Of a DNA stretch of 64,000 nt, positions 47,300-56,305 are shown piece after piece. This stretch comes from Roseomonas mucosa ATCC BAA-692 (GTDB lineage Bacteria > Pseudomonadota > Alphaproteobacteria > Acetobacterales > Acetobacteraceae): the NCBI RefSeq assembly GCF_000622225.1, contig NZ_JHWD01000002.1, positions 372,001-436,000 on the forward strand. The letters are read 5' to 3'. A program made the position numbers and the translations under genes. Every line of letters starts with the position of its first letter. The stretch's first letter is position 1. The notes under the pieces were generated by a model, which made no database searches, was not told the origin of the DNA, and saw nothing but the letters and a program-made list of their open reading frames with translations.

Positions 47300-47559
47300 C
47301 GGACAAACCTTTGAAAAGCCGCCGCTCGCGGCCAGGAACGCGGGGCCAGGACAGGAATGCCTGACCGCGGAGGCGTCTTCTAACCGTCACATGGCGTCCT
47401 GGCCACACTGCGGCTGGCGACTTTCCCGGCCGGCGGGATGGACGCGCCGGACCGGGAGCCGCATTGTAATCTTCCGTTTTCGTGCCCATTTTCGAGATTC
47501 GATCAGGGACCGTGAAAGATTCGACCCGGAAACGGGCGTGAAGGACACCACCTCGTGCA

Positions 47560-48006
47560 ATGTCACAGAAGATGAAGAAGAAGGGGCAAGGTTGCCAGTA
47601 CGCGGCCCTGCCCATCGCCGAACAGGCGGGAGAGACGATGGTGATGCTGGTCACCAGCCGTGAGACGCATCGCTGGATCATCCCCAAGGGCTGGGCCGAG
47701 AAGGGCGTGGCGCCGCACGAGCTCGCCGCCAAGGAAGCCTATGAGGAAGCCGGGCTGATCGGCGAGGTCCAGGCCAAAGCCCTGGGCTCCTACTGCTACA
47801 GCAAGCGGTTGCGGAGCGGCCGGGAACTGCCTTGCCAGGTGCAGGTCTTTCCCATGCGGGTGGAGAAGCAGCTCGAGGACTGGCCGGAACGGCGGGAGCG
47901 GGAGACCCGCTGGTTCACCCTGTCCGGCGCCGCGCAACTGGTGGGCGATGCGGGTTTGAGCGCCCTCCTGCTGGGCCTGACGCGGCCCCGGGACAGCGCG
48001 GCCTAG
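47560..48006 (+). CDS. Nudix hydrolase
   Basis: A 148-aa pyrophosphohydrolase. The Nudix box is at residues 44-66 (GWAEKGVAPHELAAKEAYEE then AGLIG), matching Gx5Ex7REUxEExGU except for the Lys-Glu-Ala at the REU position. The following strands (LGSYCYSKRLRSGRELPCQVQVFPMRV) resemble diphosphoinositol/diadenosine polyphosphate hydrolases. The substrate is not certain. The ATG at 47560 lies after an upstream AT-rich segment (TTGTAATC near 47464) that may be its promoter. It converges with the chrA pair. Confidence 0.88.
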   Translation: MSQKMKKKGQGCQYAALPIAEQAGETMVMLVTSRETHRWIIPKGWAEKGVAPHELAAKEAYEEAGLIGEVQAKALGSYCYSKRLRSGRELPCQVQVFPMRVEKQLEDWPERRERETRWFTLSGAAQLVGDAGLSALLLGLTRPRDSAA

Positions 48007-48048
48007 GGCGCCTCGCCGCAGCGCGCGCCCCAAAGGTTCCCGCGGATG

Positions 48049-48579
48049 CTACAGGGCTCCGAGCCCTGCCAGCCCCGCCAGGGCGCCTCCGAACAGCAGC
48101 CAGAGCGGGTGCACCTTCCAGCGCAGCGGGATCGCGGTGCAGGCCAGGGCGATCAGCGCCAGGCCGATGCCCCGTACCGAGGCCTCCGTGATCACGATGC
48201 CGCTGGCCACCACCAGGCCGGAGGTCATCGGCAGCAGTCCCTCCTGCACCCAGCGGCGCCAGGGCCGGTCCCGGCTGCGGTCCCAGAGGCGCACGGCGAG
48301 GATGGTCAGGGCCGAGGACGGGATGAACTTCGCGGCGCTCGCCACCGCCAGCCCGGGCCAGCCCGCCACGGTCCAGCCGACCAGCGGCACCACCATCAGG
48401 TTCGGCCCCGGCGCCGCCTGCGCCAGCGCGAAGAGAGCACTGAACTCCTCCGCCGACATCCAGTGATGCACCTCGACCACACGCCGCTGCATCTCCGGCA
48501 GGATGCTGTTGCCGCCGCCGAAGGCCAGCAGCGACAGCTCCCCGAAGATCAGGGCGATGGAGACCAGCACCGGCGTCAT
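48049..48579 (-). CDS. Chromate transporter family, C-terminal-half subunit
   Basis: A 176-aa CHR-family membrane protein of about six spans. It has the family motif FGELSLLAFGGGNSILPEMQRRVVEVHHWMS and FALAQAAPGPNLMVVPLVGW, both with the 'FGG.....m' and 'Q..PGP' patterns. Together with the preceding gene it makes a short-chain two-subunit chromate/sulfate-type transporter. The start overlaps the previous stop as ATGA, so the two are translationally coupled. Whether it moves chromate, as in studied members, is not certain. Confidence 0.85.
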   Translation of the reverse strand: MTPVLVSIALIFGELSLLAFGGGNSILPEMQRRVVEVHHWMSAEEFSALFALAQAAPGPNLMVVPLVGWTVAGWPGLAVASAAKFIPSSALTILAVRLWDRSRDRPWRRWVQEGLLPMTSGLVVASGIVITEASVRGIGLALIALACTAIPLRWKVHPLWLLFGGALAGLAGLGAL

Positions 48580-49136
48580 GCGGCGCTCCGGCGCGAGGCC
48601 AGGATGGCCAGCGGCGTCAACACGATCATGGTCGGCAGCAGCGGCAGGCGGAAGACGGCGATGGCCAGGACGCAGACCAGCGCCACCAGGGCCGGCCAGG
48701 GGCGGCGGAGCAGCGGCCGGGCGATACGGATGCCCGTGGCCAGCAGCAGCCCGGCGGCGGCGGCGGCCAGGCCGGCGAAGAAGTGCCGCACGGAGGGATC
48801 GTCGTGGTAGCGGTCGTAGATCACGCCCAGCGCGATCACCACCAGCGTGGGCACCGCGAGCAGGCCGGAGATCGCCGCCAGCGCGCCGGTCACGCCGCCG
48901 AAGCGGTAGCCCACCGCCACCGACAGGTTCACCACATTGCCGCCGGGCAGGAACTGGCAGAGGCCGAGCAGCTCGGTGAACTCCGTCTCGCTCATCCAGC
49001 GGCGCTTCTGCACGATCATGTGCCGTGCCAGCGGCAGGGCGCCGCCGAAGGCCGTCATGCCCAGGCCGAGAAAGCCCAGGAAGAGTTCCGCCCGGCCGGG
49101 ATCGTGCCGCCCTGCCACCTGTTCGCCTTGCATCGG
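48576..49136 (-). CDS. Chromate transporter family, N-terminal-half subunit
   Basis: A 186-aa CHR-family membrane protein. It carries LFLGFLGLGMTAFGGALPLARHMIVQKRRWMSETEFTELLGLCQFLPGGNVVNLSVAVGYRFGG, the FGG and 'Q.LPG.n' motifs that mirror those of the second subunit. It is the first gene of the pair. The ATG at 49136 is selected because GGAGG lies 8 bp upstream; earlier in-frame Met codons lack such a site. A LysR gene is divergent, 150 bp away. Confidence 0.85.
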   Translation of the reverse strand, partial: PMQGEQVAGRHDPGRAELFLGFLGLGMTAFGGALPLARHMIVQKRRWMSETEFTELLGLCQFLPGGNVVNLSVAVGYRFGGVTGALAAISGLLAVPTLVVIALGVIYDRYHDDPSVRHFFAGLAAAAAGLLLATGIRIARPLLRRPWPALVALVCVLAIAVFRLPLLPTMIVLTPLAILASRRSAA

Positions 49137-49223
49137 GCCCACCTCCATCCGCATCGCCACCTCCATCGCGCCAGTCCTTCGGCGCATCGCTTCCACGCAC
49201 CGGCCGGAAGTGACGGGCTACGC

Positions 49224-49252
49224 TCCATCCTTCATTCTGTCTAATAGATGGA
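49224..49252. promoter_or_regulatory. Candidate LysR operator in the chr/LysR divergent region
   Basis: An inverted repeat TCCATC (49224-49229) and GATGGA (49247-49252) with a 17-bp AT-richer centre lies in the divergent intergenic region between the chr genes and the LysR regulator. The size is larger than the classic T-N11-A site, so it may be a composite regulator-binding site. No experimental support is visible. Confidence 0.35.
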
Positions 49253-49286
49253 ACAGCCCCAGGACATATCTTCAGGATATGGCACA

Positions 49287-50234
49287 GTGATAGAGACGCG
49301 CCTGCTCCGCTACTTCGTCGCCGTGGCGGAGTTCGGCCACCTCACCCGGGCGGCGGAACGCCTCGGCATCCGGCAGCCGCCGCTGAGCCAGCAGATCCGC
49401 CTGCTGGAACGCCAACTCGGCGTCACGCTCTTCCAGCGGCAGCCGCGCGGCATGGCACTCACCGAGAGCGGCGCGGCCTTCCTCGCCGAGGCGCGCGGCA
49501 TCCTGCAGAGGATGGACGAGGCGGTGGCGCATGTGCGGGGCATCGCCGCCGGTGAAAGGGGGCGGATCGCCATCGGCTTCACCGGCTCGGCTGCCTTCCA
49601 CCCCTTCGTGCCCTCCGTGCTGCGGAGCTTCCGCCAGTCCTCCCCGGGGGTGACGCTGGTGCTGGAGGAAAGCAGCTCGTCGGAGCTGATCCAGGCGCTG
49701 GAAGCGGAGCGGCTCGATGCCGCCTTCATCCGCGCCCCGAGCCTGTCCCTGCCTGGGCTGGTGGCCGAGGCCGTGCTGGAGGAAAGGATGCTGGCCGCCC
49801 TGCCCACAGCCCATCCGCTGGCACCCCATGGGCGCGGCGGCCGGCAACCCCTGCCCCTTGCCGCCCTGCGGCACGAGACCTTCATCCTGTATCGCCGCCA
49901 CAGCGGGGCGGGGCTCTATGACGGCATCCTCTCCGCCTGCCGCGCCGCCGGCTTCAGCCCCTTCATCGGCCAGGAGGCGCCGCGCATGCTTTCCACGCTG
50001 AGCCTCGTCGCGGCGGGACTCGGGATATCTGTCGTGCCCGTCTCCATGCGCCGGCTGAACCTGGAAGGCGTGGCCTATCGCGCGCTGGAGCCGATGCCGG
50101 AACTGGTGGCGCCGATCCACCTCGCCTACCGCACCGGCCCTCTGCCGGAAACCTTGTGCCGCTTCCTGGCGGAGATCCGCTGCGCGGGAACGGACGCCAT
50201 CCCGCCCGGCGGCATCGGGAAGCAGGCCGAATGA
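49287..50234 (+). CDS. LysR-family transcriptional regulator
   Basis: A 315-aa regulator. The N-terminal winged HTH (about residues 1-60) reads IETRLLRYFVAVAEFGHLTR, AAERLGIRQPPLSQQIRLLE, RQLGVTLFQRQPRGMALTE. The effector-binding domain starts with RGRIAIGFTGSAAFHPFVP and ends in the periplasmic-binding-like fold. The divergent chromate-transporter pair is the likely target, as in many LysR-adjacent layouts. The GTG at 49287 gives the standard N-terminus; an ATG at 49248 adds 13 residues but has no ribosome site. Confidence 0.9.
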   Translation: MIETRLLRYFVAVAEFGHLTRAAERLGIRQPPLSQQIRLLERQLGVTLFQRQPRGMALTESGAAFLAEARGILQRMDEAVAHVRGIAAGERGRIAIGFTGSAAFHPFVPSVLRSFRQSSPGVTLVLEESSSSELIQALEAERLDAAFIRAPSLSLPGLVAEAVLEERMLAALPTAHPLAPHGRGGRQPLPLAALRHETFILYRRHSGAGLYDGILSACRAAGFSPFIGQEAPRMLSTLSLVAAGLGISVVPVSMRRLNLEGVAYRALEPMPELVAPIHLAYRTGPLPETLCRFLAEIRCAGTDAIPPGGIGKQAE

Positions 50235-50552
50235 GCACCTGGCCCGCATTCCGCCCGCCTGGACCGGCACCCCCCCGGCAAACAAAAGCCCACTTTGTCA
50301 CAGGCTTGATTCTGCGGCTGCCTTCACGCAGGCACGTGGGTCTTATGCAACCATAAGTTGAAATTCTTGTGCATAAAACAACTTATCAAGCATGAAACGA
50401 CATTGACGGTGCGGGTGGTCTGCCTGCGGCCCACAACCATACCGTTGCCGTCCCGCTACATTCGCGCCGATTCGTCGGTCTCCTTGAGAACAGGCCTGGA
50501 AGGCAGCGCCAATGCACGACATAGTGATCTCATCACCAAAGCGAGGTTCGGC
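50235..50552. promoter_or_regulatory. AT-rich regulatory region with CTTATG hairpin
   Basis: The 318-bp gap is much richer in A and T than the window average around 50340-50410. It contains a perfect 6-bp inverted repeat, CTTATG (50342-50347) and CATAAG (50352-50357), with a 4-nt loop. No strong -35/-10 pair is certain, but TTGAAA at 50358 is a candidate -35. The TCTTATGCA core of the repeat recurs at 61990. The region likely drives the small conserved gene at 50553. Confidence 0.4.
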
Positions 50553-50846
50553 ATGGCGCTCGATAAATCGCCTCGCCCAGTCATGATGCGGCATAGTCGG
50601 CGACTGTCAGACAAGCTTCTCCTGGCCTTTCATCAGGCCTGCGATCAGGGCGATGTCGAAATCGCCTGGGAATTGCTTCGGATCACGGAGAAGGCGCTGC
50701 TGAAATCCGGTCAATATTCGGGTCCGGAACGACGGAAGGGTGTGGAGAGCCTCGTGGCGGCGCATGAGCGCCTCTTCGAGATCCGCCTCGGCCTCGATCG
50801 CGATAATCCCAAGGCGCTGGTACTGGCCCAGGCTGATCTGGACTGA
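50553..50846 (+). CDS. Small conserved helical protein, unknown function
   Basis: A 97-aa soluble helical protein. Its core reads RRLSDKLLLAFHQACDQGDV, EIAWELLRITEKALLKSGQ and RRKGVESLVAAHERLFEIRL. I recall similar proteins of unknown function from related Rhodospirillales-type bacteria, but I cannot name a domain. The ATG at 50553 has GAGG 8 bp upstream. A longer frame to 50358 is open but lacks coding character. The long AT-rich leader suggests regulated expression. Confidence 0.7.
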   Translation: MALDKSPRPVMMRHSRRLSDKLLLAFHQACDQGDVEIAWELLRITEKALLKSGQYSGPERRKGVESLVAAHERLFEIRLGLDRDNPKALVLAQADLD

Positions 50847-50975
50847 CGTCGGCATCGGGGAGCGGACGGCCCCTCGCTCCCCATGCCCCGAAGGTCGACG
50901 GAATCGCGGATCCTGGCGCGACGGCCATCGCGGCGGACCGGGGAATGACCCGATCCGGCCAGGCAAGGTAGCAGC

Positions 50976-51452
50976 TTGAGTCCGGGACGTCGCTACGGGG
51001 TCGAGATCCGGGGCGCTCTGCTCGCCGATGCCACTGAACTGGCCATCCTCCTGCAGGGGGATGGACCGCCGATTCCACCCTTGCAGATGTCGGAACGGCT
51101 GGAACGCCTCCTGCGCGATCCTGCCAGCGCCGTTCTGGTCGCAGCCGATTATGGCCCCCTGGCTGGCGTCATCGCCCTGCACTGGCATTCCACCCTGCGG
51201 GACAACCGGCCTGTCGCGCGGATATCGGCCCTCCGTGTCGCGGAGGCGGACCGCAGGCGTGGGATCGGGCGTCTTCTGCTCAAGGCCGGGGCTCAGGCCG
51301 CACGGCAGGCGGGCTGCGACCGGCTGGAGGCCGCGCCACCATCCGGTGCCGCGGCTGGCTTGGCCTTTCTTCGCGACAGTGGCTTCACTGAGGAAGGCCC
51401 GGCCCTGTCCCGCGGCCTGCGCAAGCGGCAGGACCAGGGTGGATCGCTGTAG
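50976..51452 (+). CDS. GNAT-family N-acetyltransferase
   Basis: A 158-aa GNAT protein. The acetyl-CoA loop is in RISALRVAEADRRRGIGRLLLKAGAQAA (R-R-x-G-I-G), with strand 4 before it (ALHWHSTLRDNRPVA) and the closing AGLAFLRDSGFTEEGPA. The start appears to be TTG at 50976, with AAGG 8 bp upstream; no ATG fits. It lies 129 bp after the small conserved gene on the same strand, and co-transcription is uncertain. Acceptor unknown. Confidence 0.8.
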   Translation: MSPGRRYGVEIRGALLADATELAILLQGDGPPIPPLQMSERLERLLRDPASAVLVAADYGPLAGVIALHWHSTLRDNRPVARISALRVAEADRRRGIGRLLLKAGAQAARQAGCDRLEAAPPSGAAAGLAFLRDSGFTEEGPALSRGLRKRQDQGGSL

Positions 51453-51575
51453 GAAGGCATCGCCCGGATCTGCGAATCCGCTTCCGGGACGAAAAGCTGC
51501 GGTGGCCGATCCGTCCGGACTCGTTCCGGGCGGGCGCCCGAAGCGTCCCTCCGAGGCAAGCCCCGTTCCGGTCGC

Positions 51576-51857
51576 CTAGTGGCGCTGGCTGCGGCCGCGC
51601 GCCGTGGTGGTCTTGGCAGCGGCCTTGGTGGCGGGGGCTTCCGGCTCGGCGCTGGCGGTGGGGGTCTCGCCGACCGCCGGCATGCCGCGTGCCTGATCGT
51701 AGCCCGCCTGCGCGCACTTCTCGATGGCGTAGAGCGTCTGCCACTTCTCCTTGCAGGCGGGCCGGTATGCCTCCAGCGGATCCACCACCTCCGGCGCCTT
51801 CGGCGTGGTGGAGCATCCGGCCAGGGCGACCAGCAGAACCAGGGCGATCTTCTTCAT
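51576..51857 (-). CDS. Small lipoprotein, unknown function
   Basis: A 93-aa protein with a short signal peptide and a lipobox at Cys15 (VALAGCSTT). The mature part has a small domain with two Cys (YRPACKEKWQTLYAIEKCAQAGYDQAR), likely a disulfide, and ends in a Thr/Ala/Pro low-complexity tail. I do not recognise the family. The signal peptide and ATG are convincing. It lies 110 bp after the ABC permease gene, possibly its own transcript. Confidence 0.7.
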   Translation of the reverse strand: MKKIALVLLVALAGCSTTPKAPEVVDPLEAYRPACKEKWQTLYAIEKCAQAGYDQARGMPAVGETPTASAEPEAPATKAAAKTTTARGRSQRH

Positions 51858-51967
51858 TGCTGTCTCGTGGTGAAACTCTGAGGGGTCTCATAAGCCGCTT
51901 GAAGGTTGAACGGCAACCGCCTCAATTCACTTGCAAGAGCCTGGATGCGGAATTCCCGGCGCCTGTC

Positions 51968-53614
51968 TCATGGCCGCCACGGCAGGGTGCCATCCGGCAA
52001 CCGACGCGCGAAGAGGCTGGCCAGGGCCATCAACCCCGCCACCAGGAGCAGGGCCACCAGCGACACCGCCGCCGCCTGCGGGCCATCGCCCCCATCCTGG
52101 AGGTTGAAGACCAGCACGCCCAGGGTCTGCGTGCCCGGGCCGTGGAGCAGGGTGGAGATCGTGACCTCGTTCACCGCCTGAAGCGCCACGAGAATTCCCC
52201 CCGCGGCCAGCCCCGGTGTCAGCGGCGGCAGGTGGACGGAACGCAGGCGGGACCAGAGCCCCGCCCCCATGCCGCGCGCCGCGAAGTCCAGCAGCGGGTC
52301 GAGCCGTGCCGCGGCGGCGGCGGCGGGCCGCAGGGCCATGGCCTGGAACCGCGCCAGATAGGCGAAGAGGATCAGCGCCAGCGTGCCATAGGCCCAACCG
52401 CCAAAGGGGGTGGAGAGGACCAGCAGCAGCGCCGCGACGCCGGTGCAGGCCCCCGGCAGGGCATAGGAGAGATCCGTCCCGATCGCCCCGATGCGGACCG
52501 CCCGGCCACGCAGCGAGATCGCCACCGGCAGCGCCGCCAGGGCCAGGATCAGCGCCGCCAGGGCCGACAGGAGCAGGGAATTGCCCAGCGCGCCCAGGGT
52601 CTGCGAGCCCGGCGCGAAGGCCGCGCCCCAGTGGCGCAGCGTGGCCGTGCCGGCGGAGATCGGCACGCCGAAGGCCGGCACAAGCGAGGCCGCCAGCAGC
52701 GACAGCAGCGGCACCAACAGGACGAGTACGAGGCCCAGCCACAGCAGCGCCACACCCAGCCGGGCCCCCTGCCCCGCCCGCAAGGGCTCGAAGGGCTTGC
52801 CGGAGGGCAGCGACGCGGCCCGGATCGCCGCCCGCTGCGCCAACAGCCCCGGCGCGGCCAGCGCGGCGAGCAGCAGCGACAGCGCCGCCGACTGCCCCAG
52901 CGCGCCGGTGCCGGCGCCGGACAGCCGCTGCCAGATCAGGATCGGCAGGGTGATCCAGCGCGCCGGGATGCCCAGCAGGGCGGCCACGCCGAAATTGCCC
53001 AGCGCCGCGATCCAGGCGAGCCCCGCCCCGGCCAGCAGGCCGGGCAGGAGCAGCGGCCAGACGACGCGGCGCAGCGCCTCGGACGGCCCGGCGCCGAGTC
53101 CGCGCGCAGCGGCGAGGTTCTCCCCCGGCACGCGCCGCAGCACCGCCGCCATGGCCAGCAGCACCAGCGGCGCGCCTTGCAGGCCGAGAAGCGCGATCAT
53201 GCCGCCGGGGCCGTAGAGCGGATTCGGGGTGCCCAGGGGCGGGGCGAGACCCAGGGCGAGAAGCAGAGGAGAGGACGGGCCCGCCGCCTGCGAGAAGGCC
53301 AGGGCCAGGACCTGCGGCGGCACCAGGGCCGGTAGGATGCACAGGAAGAGCAGAACCCGCCGCCCGGGCGGCGCGCGCAGCAGCAGCAGCGACACCAGCG
53401 CCATGCCGAGCAGGCAGGCCAGCAGGCAGGCCCCGGCCGCCACCGCCACGGTGCGCCAGGTGGCGCGCCAGACGGCCGCATCGGCGGGCAGCAGGGCCAG
53501 GGCCGGGCCGGAGGCCTCGCTCAGGAGCCGCAGCAGCGGCGCCGCACCGACCAGGACCAGCCAGGCCAGCGCCAGGAGCGCCAGCCCGCGGGAGGGCAGC
53601 AGGGATGGATTCAA
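51968..53614 (-). CDS. Fe(III)-type ABC transporter permease (two fused domains)
   Basis: A 548-aa membrane protein with about twelve spans forming two BPD_transp_1 permease halves in one chain, as in FbpB/AfuB. The EAA-like loops are visible as ENLAAARGLGAGPSEALRRVVWPLLLPGLLAG in the first half and RLDPLLDFAARGMGAGLWSRLRSVHLPPLTPGLAAG in the second. The start is probably TTG at 53614, only 4 bp after the binding-protein stop, suggesting coupling. No ATPase gene lies nearby. Confidence 0.85.
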   Translation of the reverse strand: MNPSLLPSRGLALLALAWLVLVGAAPLLRLLSEASGPALALLPADAAVWRATWRTVAVAAGACLLACLLGMALVSLLLLRAPPGRRVLLFLCILPALVPPQVLALAFSQAAGPSSPLLLALGLAPPLGTPNPLYGPGGMIALLGLQGAPLVLLAMAAVLRRVPGENLAAARGLGAGPSEALRRVVWPLLLPGLLAGAGLAWIAALGNFGVAALLGIPARWITLPILIWQRLSGAGTGALGQSAALSLLLAALAAPGLLAQRAAIRAASLPSGKPFEPLRAGQGARLGVALLWLGLVLVLLVPLLSLLAASLVPAFGVPISAGTATLRHWGAAFAPGSQTLGALGNSLLLSALAALILALAALPVAISLRGRAVRIGAIGTDLSYALPGACTGVAALLLVLSTPFGGWAYGTLALILFAYLARFQAMALRPAAAAAARLDPLLDFAARGMGAGLWSRLRSVHLPPLTPGLAAGGILVALQAVNEVTISTLLHGPGTQTLGVLVFNLQDGGDGPQAAAVSLVALLLVAGLMALASLFARRLPDGTLPWRP

Positions 53615-53618
53615 GCGT

Positions 53619-54650
53619 CTATTCGATCAGGTCGTTGAAGCGGCGCAGGTCCGTTTCGTTCTCCTTCGCCGCACGGGCCGCGTCCAGGGGCAGGACCTTG
53701 ATCGAATGCGGGTCGGGGAAGTCCGCCGGCGGCGCGACCCCGGGATCGGCCGGCAGGAAGCCCTGCTTCGCCGCCAGTTCCTGGCCTTCCCGCGACAGCA
53801 GGAAGGAGACGAAGGCCACCGCGGCCGGCACGTTCTTCGTGGTGGACAGGATCGCGGCGGGCTCGGTGACGGCGCTCACCCCGTCCTCCGGGAAGACGAA
53901 GCGGACCGGGGCGCCGCGCGCAGCCTCGCGCAGGGCCAGGTAGTCCACGGCGATGCCATAGGCGCGCTCGCCGCTCGCCACCGCCTGCAGGACCTGCCCG
54001 TTGCCGCCGCGCGGCTGCAGCCCTTGTTTGGCCAGCTTGCCGAGATAGTCCCAGCCCAGGCCCGGCGCCTGCACCATGGCGGCGACATGCAGCGCCGCCG
54101 CGCCCGAGACGCTGGGCGAAGGCATGGCGATCATGTTGCGCGCCTCCGGCCGCAGCAGGTCGGCCCAGCTCTTCGGCGCGAAGGGCGCGCGGGTGTTGTA
54201 GACGATGCCGGTGGTGATCAGCTTGGTCGCGAAGTAGCGGTGCTTCGGGTCCAGCCGCTCGGCCGGGACGCCGCCCGTCCTCACCTCGGGGCTTTCCCGT
54301 AGCCGCCCCTCGGCGGCCAGGGATTCGAAGGTCAGGGCATCGGCCAGCAGCAGCACGTCGGCGCGCGGGCTGCCGGCGGCGATCTCGGCGCGCAGACGGG
54401 GCAGGATCTGGTTGGTGCCGCCCCGCAGCCATTCCACCGTCACGCCGGGATAGCGCTGGCGGAAGGTCTCCACCGTTGCCGCCGCATCGGGCTCCAGCTG
54501 GCTGGTATAGAGGGTGAGGCTGCCCGAGACCGGCTGGGAGGGCGAGGTCTGATTCTGGGCCTGCGCGGCGCCGCCCGCCATGGCGAGGGCGGTGACCATG
54601 AGACCGGCGACAGCCCGGCGGGAGCCCAGGAGCGGGAATTGGCGGCGCAT
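53619..54650 (-). CDS. Fe(III)-type ABC transporter substrate-binding protein
   Basis: A 343-aa periplasmic binding protein. It has an N-terminal signal peptide (GLMVTALAMAGGAAQAQ) and the family 1 layout: SGSLTLYTSQLEPDAAATVETFRQRYPGVTVEW, then RADVLLLADALTFESLAAEGRL and the hinge segment FATKLITTGIVYNTRAPF. The fold fits ferric iron or 2-aminoethylphosphonate-type binders. The Tyr pair that binds iron in FbpA is not evident. It is the first gene of an operon with the fused permease. Confidence 0.85.
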   Translation of the reverse strand: MRRQFPLLGSRRAVAGLMVTALAMAGGAAQAQNQTSPSQPVSGSLTLYTSQLEPDAAATVETFRQRYPGVTVEWLRGGTNQILPRLRAEIAAGSPRADVLLLADALTFESLAAEGRLRESPEVRTGGVPAERLDPKHRYFATKLITTGIVYNTRAPFAPKSWADLLRPEARNMIAMPSPSVSGAAALHVAAMVQAPGLGWDYLGKLAKQGLQPRGGNGQVLQAVASGERAYGIAVDYLALREAARGAPVRFVFPEDGVSAVTEPAAILSTTKNVPAAVAFVSFLLSREGQELAAKQGFLPADPGVAPPADFPDPHSIKVLPLDAARAAKENETDLRRFNDLIE

Positions 54651-54779
54651 GATCTTCTCGCGAAGGAAGGGACCGGGCCGGTTGATGGATGGCCTGCCGG
54701 CCGCTGAAAAGCCCCCACGCATGAAGACTTCGTGACACCGCGCCGCAACATGCCGGGGCCGGGCGGTGCCCGGAACGGC

Positions 54780-54813
54780 AAACCCCGCCGCGGCAAGGCG
54801 CCGGGCGGGGTTT
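54780..54813 (-). terminator. Terminator after gltA
   Basis: A 10-bp perfect inverted repeat (AAACCCCGCC and GGCGGGGTTT, 14-nt loop) lies 50 bp downstream of the gltA stop. The arms carry a T-run at their outer ends, which provides a short U-tract on the minus strand. It separates gltA from the ABC binding-protein gene. Confidence 0.65.
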
Positions 54814-54862
54814 CCATGCCGCTCTCCGGGGCCGCGAGGCCAGCCCCGGGAGGAATGAGGGC

Positions 54863-56170
54863 TCAGCCGCGCCCGGTGATCGGCGTGAAGTCGCGCTTGA
54901 CGGAGCCGGTATAGACCTGGCGCGGGCGGCCGATACGCTGCGTCGGGTCCTCGATCATCTCCTTCCACTGGCTCACCCAGCCGACGGTGCGGGCCACGGC
55001 GAACAGCACGGTGAACATGCTGGTCGGGATGCCCATCGCCTTCAGGATGATGCCCGAATAGAAATCGACGTTCGGGTAGAGCTTGCGCTGGATGAAGTAG
55101 TCGTCGTGCAGCGCGATCCGCTCCAGCTCCACGGCGAGGTCGAGCAGCGGCTCGTCCTTGATGCCGAGCTCGGTCAGGACCTCATGGCAGGTCGCCTGCA
55201 TGATCTTCGCCCGCGGGTCGAAGTTCTTGTAGACCCGGTGCCCGAAGCCCATCAGCTTCACGCCCGAGTTCTTGTCCTTCACCTTCTCGATAAAGGCGGG
55301 GATGTTCTCGACGCTGCCGATCTCGCCCAGCATCTTCAGCACCGCCTCGTTGGCGCCGCCATGCGCGGGGCCCCAGAGCGCCGCGATGCCGGCGGCGATG
55401 CAGGCGAAGGGGTTGGCGCCGGTCGAGCCGGCCAGCCGCACCGTGGAGGTGGAGGCGTTCTGCTCGTGGTCGGCATGCAGGACCAGGATGCGGTCCATGG
55501 CGCGCGACAGCACCGGGTTGACCTTGTACTCCTCCGCCGGCACGGCGTTGAGCATGTAGAGGAAGTTCTCCGCATAGCTCAGGTCGTTGCGCGGATACAC
55601 GAAGGGCTGGCCGATCGAGTACTTGTAGGCCCAGGCGGCGATGGTCGGCAGCTTGGCGATCAGGCGGAAGGCGCTGATCTCGCGCTGCTTCTCGTCGTTG
55701 ATGTCCAGGCTGTCGTGGTAGAAGGCGGACATGGCGCCTACCACGCCGCAGATGATCGCCATCGGATGGGCGTCGCGGCGGAAGCCGTCATAGAAGCGGC
55801 GAAGCTGCTCGTGCAGCATGGTGTGCATGGTCACACCGTGCTTGAACTCCTTGAGCTGCTTCTCGTTCGGCAGCTCCCCGTGCAGCAGGAGGTAGCAGAC
55901 CTCCACGAAGTCCGACTTCTCGGCCAGCTGCTCGATCGGATAGCCGCGATAGAGCAGGACGCCCTCGTCGCCGTCGATATAGGTGATCTTGCTTTCGCAG
56001 GCCGCCGTCATCCCGAAGCCGGGATCGAAGGTGAAGACACCCAGATCGGCATAGATCTTGCGGATGTCCGCGACGGAAGGGCCGATGGAGCCAGGAACCA
56101 GGGGAGCGGAACTACTCTTGTTCGTCCCGTCCAGCGTGATCGTGACCGACCCGTGACCGCTGTTGCTCAT
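54863..56170 (-). CDS. gltA: Citrate synthase
   Basis: A 435-aa type I citrate synthase, the entry enzyme of the TCA cycle. It contains the substrate-binding regions [35 protein letters not shown], the catalytic His in [15 protein letters not shown], and the closing [21 protein letters not shown]. The N-terminal beta-rich extension ([21 protein letters not shown]) is as in hexameric Gram-negative enzymes. The ATG at 56170 has AGGAGCC upstream and no gene overlaps it. It ends in a terminator. Confidence 0.97.
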   Translation of the reverse strand: MSNSGHGSVTITLDGTNKSSSAPLVPGSIGPSVADIRKIYADLGVFTFDPGFGMTAACESKITYIDGDEGVLLYRGYPIEQLAEKSDFVEVCYLLLHGELPNEKQLKEFKHGVTMHTMLHEQLRRFYDGFRRDAHPMAIICGVVGAMSAFYHDSLDINDEKQREISAFRLIAKLPTIAAWAYKYSIGQPFVYPRNDLSYAENFLYMLNAVPAEEYKVNPVLSRAMDRILVLHADHEQNASTSTVRLAGSTGANPFACIAAGIAALWGPAHGGANEAVLKMLGEIGSVENIPAFIEKVKDKNSGVKLMGFGHRVYKNFDPRAKIMQATCHEVLTELGIKDEPLLDLAVELERIALHDDYFIQRKLYPNVDFYSGIILKAMGIPTSMFTVLFAVARTVGWVSQWKEMIEDPTQRIGRPRQVYTGSVKRDFTPITGRG

Positions 56171-56305
56171 GCTTGGCTCCTCATTGCCTCCCGTACCTTC
56201 AGGGTCCGGGATCATGTTATGTTGCAGCGCAAATATGCGCCGACAAGCCGTCTTGTCCACCATCCCCCAGGCGCCGCCGGACCGGGCGCCAGGCGATGGC
56301 GCCGC

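Noticed and set aside
47300-47559. Pho box upstream of the DUF47-pitA operon
   Set aside because: A CGTCA/CGTCC repeat occurs around 47385-47400, but it lacks the spacing and the A/T centre of a PhoB site.
50358-50552. N-terminal extension of the small conserved gene to an ATG at 50358
   Set aside because: The upstream part has no coding bias, overlaps an AT-rich hairpin region, and the ATG-like start lacks a ribosome site, whereas 50553 has GAGG.
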